Positions 4,840 through 7,657 of a stretch of 7,657 nucleotides of DNA are shown here, piece by piece. The notes under the pieces are model-generated. The model did not search any database. It saw only the letters and a list, made by a program, of their open reading frames with translations, and was not told the DNA's origin. Origin of the DNA: CAYTOJ01 sp964439415 (GTDB lineage: Bacteria > Pseudomonadota > Alphaproteobacteria > Rickettsiales > CAZAGG01); assembly GCA_964439415.1 (NCBI GenBank), contig CAYTOJ010000095.1, forward strand, positions 1-7,657. Direction: 5' to 3'. The position numbers were made by a program, and so were the translations under genes. Every line of letters starts with the position of its first letter. The stretch's first letter is position 1.

Positions 4840-6068
4840 CGTATCAGCCTGTATCCCTCGTGCATGTCAGCCTCAACTTTGGCAGTGCTAATCACAAAGT
4901 GGGAAGGCTCGCGCTGGTGAAGCGCAAAATTTATTTCGAGTATGATCCCGCATTCATAAAATCCGGCCTGGATATTTCGCCGCTTAAGCTACCCAAACAG
5001 ACCGACGCAATACCCTGTAATGATGCGGTGTTCGAAGGATTGTTCGGCGTGTTCAATGATAGCCTTCCCGATGGCTGGGGACGTTTGCTGCTTGATCGTC
5101 AGATGCGCAAACACGGCATAGCACCTGAGCAGCTCACACCGCTGGATCGGCTTACGCATGTGGGCGGCTTTGGTATGGGGGCACTCACTTACGAGCCGGA
5201 CACCAGCGAACACTCGCAGCACAAAGGTATCATTAGCCTTGATAAGCTGGCCGCAGAAACTGGTGAGGTTCTGGAAGGCGCGACAGGTGATGTATTCGCA
5301 GAGTTGCTGGGGCTTTCTGGTTCGTCCGCTGGCGCACGCCCCAAGGTGATGCTTGGCGTAAGTGCAGCTAAGAAAAATCTGATTCACGGCCAGCAGGAAT
5401 TGCCTAAAGGATATGCCCATTGGATGGTAAAGTTTGCCTCTTCCTTGGATGCGAAGGACATCGGCGCGATTGAGTATGCTTATAGCCTTATGGCGCGCAC
5501 AGCAGGGCTCACGATGATGCCGACGTACTTATTCCCTGCCAGAAAAGGCGCGGGTTATTTCGGCGCCCTGCGCTTTGATCGCAGCGGCGGAAAGCGTCTG
5601 CATATGCATAGCGTGTCCGGCCTTATTCACGCCGACCATCGACTTCCCTCGTTGGACTACGAGCAGATCATGCGAGTGACGCTGCTGCTTACGCGTAATA
5701 TGCAGGAGTTGGAGAAAATCCTCCGGCTTGCGGCCTTCAACGTATTCGCACACAACCGCGACGACCACGCGAAGAATTTCAGCTTCCTGATGGATGAAAA
5801 AGGCAGTTGGCGTGTCTCTCCCGCCTACGATCTGACCTTCTCCGGTGGTCCAGGGGGTGAACATAGCACCACCGTTATGGGTGAAGGAAAATACCTAGGC
5901 AAAGAACATTTGCTGATGCTTGCAGAAAAAGTAGGCATCGCAAAACCTTTTGCAAACTCGATCATTGATGAAGTAAGTAAAGCTGTGCAGCAGTGGCCAA
6001 TCCATTCCGAAGAAGCAGGTGTCACCAAGGCATCGAAAAAAATCATCGCTGACGTGATTACCAGCTAA
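4836..6068 (+). CDS. hipA: HipA-family serine/threonine kinase toxin
   Basis: A 410-residue HipA-family protein, close to the length of E. coli HipA. The N-terminal HipA-N1 region (about 1-120) includes the typical FNDSLPDGWGRLLLDR. The kinase part has a G-loop SGSSAGARPK (161-170), with serines in the place of the autophosphorylated Ser of HipA, and a likely ATP-binding lysine in HWMVKF (K199). The catalytic loop is NVFAHNRDDHAKNFSF (302-317) with D309/D310, and the metal-binding aspartate is D332 in SPAYDL. All key residues are present, so it looks active. E. coli HipA phosphorylates glutamyl-tRNA synthetase and induces dormancy; the target here is unknown. A GGGAG ribosome binding site (4825-4829) sits 6 nt upstream and the gene overlaps hipB by 4 nt. 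HipB-mediated repression would control both genes. No obvious intrinsic terminator follows. Confidence 0.93.
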   Translation: MTYQPVSLVHVSLNFGSANHKVGRLALVKRKIYFEYDPAFIKSGLDISPLKLPKQTDAIPCNDAVFEGLFGVFNDSLPDGWGRLLLDRQMRKHGIAPEQLTPLDRLTHVGGFGMGALTYEPDTSEHSQHKGIISLDKLAAETGEVLEGATGDVFAELLGLSGSSAGARPKVMLGVSAAKKNLIHGQQELPKGYAHWMVKFASSLDAKDIGAIEYAYSLMARTAGLTMMPTYLFPARKGAGYFGALRFDRSGGKRLHMHSVSGLIHADHRLPSLDYEQIMRVTLLLTRNMQELEKILRLAAFNVFAHNRDDHAKNFSFLMDEKGSWRVSPAYDLTFSGGPGGEHSTTVMGEGKYLGKEHLLMLAEKVGIAKPFANSIIDEVSKAVQQWPIHSEEAGVTKASKKIIADVITS

Positions 6069-6186
6069 AAAGACTATTGACCTCAGCTTGCCAGTAGCTT
6101 GCCCGGAAATCGTATCCTCAGAAAGCAGATCTTTTTTCCTAAGAGGCTAGGTCGAATTATCCTTCTGGTGTCTTTTTGATGCTTTT

Positions 6187-6215
6187 TTGCCTTGTTTGTT
6201 ACCGAAAAATTTATA
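6187..6215 (+). promoter_or_regulatory. Candidate weak promoter for glmU
   Basis: TTGCCT (6187-6192) and TTTATA (6210-6215) are spaced by 17 nt in the AT-rich gap between hipA and glmU. A small inverted repeat cgtat/atacg (6216-6230) follows at the expected transcription start. The 52-nt leader before the glmU ATG contains no clear Shine-Dalgarno site. Several alternative hexamer choices are possible here. Confidence 0.3.
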
Positions 6216-6267
6216 CGTATCACCAATACGAGTTGGATTTTCCTCCTAGAACCAGTCTAAAAAGCAC

Positions 6268-7602
6268 ATGACAGAGACAGCAATCGTAATATTGGCCGGG
6301 GGCAAGGGAACCAGAATGAAATCTGATACCCCGAAAGTCCTGCATAAAATAGGCGGGCTTGAACTTATCCTGCATGTTGTGAGAACAGCGCGTCTGGCGG
6401 GAGCTTCCCGAATTACCGTGGTTATCCCTGAAGATGGTTTCGCGCTCAGGCAAGCTGTCCACGATTTTGATAAAGAAGTAGAATTTGCCGTGCAGAAAGA
6501 GCAACTGGGTACAGCCCATGCCCTTCTTGCCGCCGCCCCCGGTTTTAGAAACTTCAGCGGCCAACTGGCGGTGCTTTATGGCGATACGCCGCTCATCACG
6601 CCGGATACCGTTCAGGCGGCTCTACAAGCCTCTAAGACCAATAATGCCCGGCTCTCAATCGTTGGAATGCATCCGGATAACCCATTTGGCTACGGGCGGA
6701 TAATATTAAACGGGCAGAACTTCGCCCAGCGCATTGTGGAGGAGATAGACACGGATGCCGCGCAGAAAAACATCCGCCTGTGTTATGCCGGAATTATCGC
6801 CGGGGATGCCAAAACAATATTCTCATTACTGAAAGAAGTGCAGCCCAGCCCACGCAAGGGCGAGTATTTTCTTACTGATATAATTTTTATTGGCCGCAGT
6901 CGTGGAATTAACACCGCATACATAACCATTGCGGAGAGTGAGGTTATGGGCATTAACGACCGTTACCAACTGGCCATGGCTGAAACCGCATTCCAGGCCA
7001 GAATGCGCAAGGATTTTCTTTTATCCGGCATTACCATGGCTGACCCCGCAACCGTATATTTCAGTTATGATACTGTCATCGAGCCGGACGTTATCATAGG
7101 TGCAAGCGTGGTTTTCGGCCTGAATGTTAAAGTAAAATCAGGTGCGGAAATCAGGCCATTTTGCCATATTGAGGGGGCAGAAGTTTCATCCGGTGCGGTG
7201 ATTGGCCCCTTTGCAAGACTGCGCCCCGGCACTGTAATCGGTGAGAACTCGCATATCGGCAATTTCGTTGAGATTAAAAATTCCAGGCTGGAAAGCGGAG
7301 CCAAAGTTAATCATCTGTCCTACATAGGCGATAGTGATGTGGGCGCGAATGCCAACATCGGCGCGGGAACCATCACCTGCAATTACGATGGCTTTCACAA
7401 ATACCGTACCAGCATTGGTGACGGTGCTTTTATAGGCTCCAATTCATCACTGGTCGCACCAGTTGAAATCGGGGATAAAGCCGTGGTTGGCGCGGGTAGC
7501 GTGATTACTGAGAACGTTCCGCCGGAAGCTCTGGCACTGGGGCGGGCGCGGCAGCAGAATAAGTCCGGCTGGGCATACGTTTATCGTAAGAAAAATCATT
7601 AA
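6268..7602 (+). CDS. glmU: Bifunctional N-acetylglucosamine-1-phosphate uridyltransferase / glucosamine-1-phosphate acetyltransferase
   Basis: GlmU makes UDP-GlcNAc, the precursor of peptidoglycan and lipopolysaccharide, by acetylating glucosamine-1-phosphate and then adding UMP. This 444-residue copy is complete, slightly shorter than E. coli GlmU (456). The N-terminal nucleotidyltransferase has LAGGKGTRMKSDTPKVLHKI (9-28), QLGTAHA (79-85), YGDTPL with metal-binding D106, and GIND (N230). The C-terminal left-handed beta-helix (about 265-415) shows hexapeptide repeats such as VIGPFA, VIGENS, NIGAGT and VVGAGS. The acetyltransferase part includes RLRPG (318-322), the likely catalytic H349 in VNHLSYIGD, and GAGTITCNYDG. 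ATG 6268 is the natural start by alignment with the family's N-terminus, although no strong ribosome binding site precedes it. It stands 199 nt from hipA, so it is probably transcribed separately. Its TAA stop overlaps the flank of a palindromic repeat by two bases. Confidence 0.97.
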   Translation: MTETAIVILAGGKGTRMKSDTPKVLHKIGGLELILHVVRTARLAGASRITVVIPEDGFALRQAVHDFDKEVEFAVQKEQLGTAHALLAAAPGFRNFSGQLAVLYGDTPLITPDTVQAALQASKTNNARLSIVGMHPDNPFGYGRIILNGQNFAQRIVEEIDTDAAQKNIRLCYAGIIAGDAKTIFSLLKEVQPSPRKGEYFLTDIIFIGRSRGINTAYITIAESEVMGINDRYQLAMAETAFQARMRKDFLLSGITMADPATVYFSYDTVIEPDVIIGASVVFGLNVKVKSGAEIRPFCHIEGAEVSSGAVIGPFARLRPGTVIGENSHIGNFVEIKNSRLESGAKVNHLSYIGDSDVGANANIGAGTITCNYDGFHKYRTSIGDGAFIGSNSSLVAPVEIGDKAVVGAGSVITENVPPEALALGRARQQNKSGWAYVYRKKNH

Positions 7603-7656
7603 TATACCCCTATCGTCTGAAGAGTGTGGTTGAATGATGTCATTTCAGGGGTATAT
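7602..7656 (+). repeat. 55-nt palindromic element, copy 3 (A type), at the glmU stop
   Basis: With one extra base at each side, 7601-7657 is bounded by a perfect 11-bp inverted repeat, aatatacccct and aggggtatatt. AAGAGT (7620-7625) starts 18 nt from the first base of ATATAC. It is nearly identical to the reverse complement of 1183-1237. It begins on the last base of the glmU TAA codon and reaches the window end, so flanking sequence on the right is unknown. Confidence 0.75.
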
Positions 7657-7657
7657 T

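Noticed and set aside
6115..6150. Intrinsic terminator after hipA
   Set aside because: cctc/gagg pairing around agaaa and ttttt is imperfect and the T-run falls inside the possible stem rather than after it.

Overview
The window looks like a chromosomal segment of an alphaproteobacterium. I infer this from the style of the LeuS and GlmU proteins, the tRNA-Gln sequence and the small palindromic repeats, which recall those of Rickettsiales. The lineage is uncertain and I do not name a genus. Housekeeping genes are widely spaced, and the gaps are packed with short palindromic elements.

Layout. 1-798: an unrecognised, AT-rich minus-strand gene with a coiled-coil N-terminus that runs off the left edge. 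799-1296: no protein gene; it holds two 55-nt palindromic elements, a truncated one, and a chain of hairpins ending in a terminator-like stem. 1297-1371: tRNA-Gln(TTG) on the plus strand. 1372-1748: three more palindromic elements joined by a linker. 1749-4328: leuS. 4310-4486: three more elements, the first overlapping the leuS stop codon. 4502-6068: a hipBA-type toxin-antitoxin operon with a near-consensus promoter, an operator-like palindrome over the -10 box and the start codon, and a probably leaderless hipB. 6069-6267: a spacer with a weak promoter candidate. 6268-7602: glmU, whose stop codon touches the last palindromic element (7602-7656).

The most unusual content is the repeat family. 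I count ten copies (nine full, one truncated) in size classes of 37, 55 and 59 nt. Each begins with ATATAC or a one-base variant. In nine of ten an AAGAGT-like hexamer begins exactly 18 nt after that first base; in the tenth it is 19. The terminal arms differ between copies (ccgc, cccct, cctatcgc, ctgctcgc, cccaaaa) yet remain self-complementary within each copy. Several copies overlap head to head by exactly ATAT. A composite of about 140 bp (37-nt element, 45-nt linker, 59-nt element) occurs as inverted copies on either side of leuS, and a nearly identical 55-nt pair lies inverted at 1183 and 7602.

Functionally, LeuS and tRNA-Gln serve translation and GlmU supplies UDP-GlcNAc for the cell envelope. 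HipBA is an accessory growth-control module between leuS and glmU. Nothing visible links these genes in one pathway; what they share is the repeat family at their borders.
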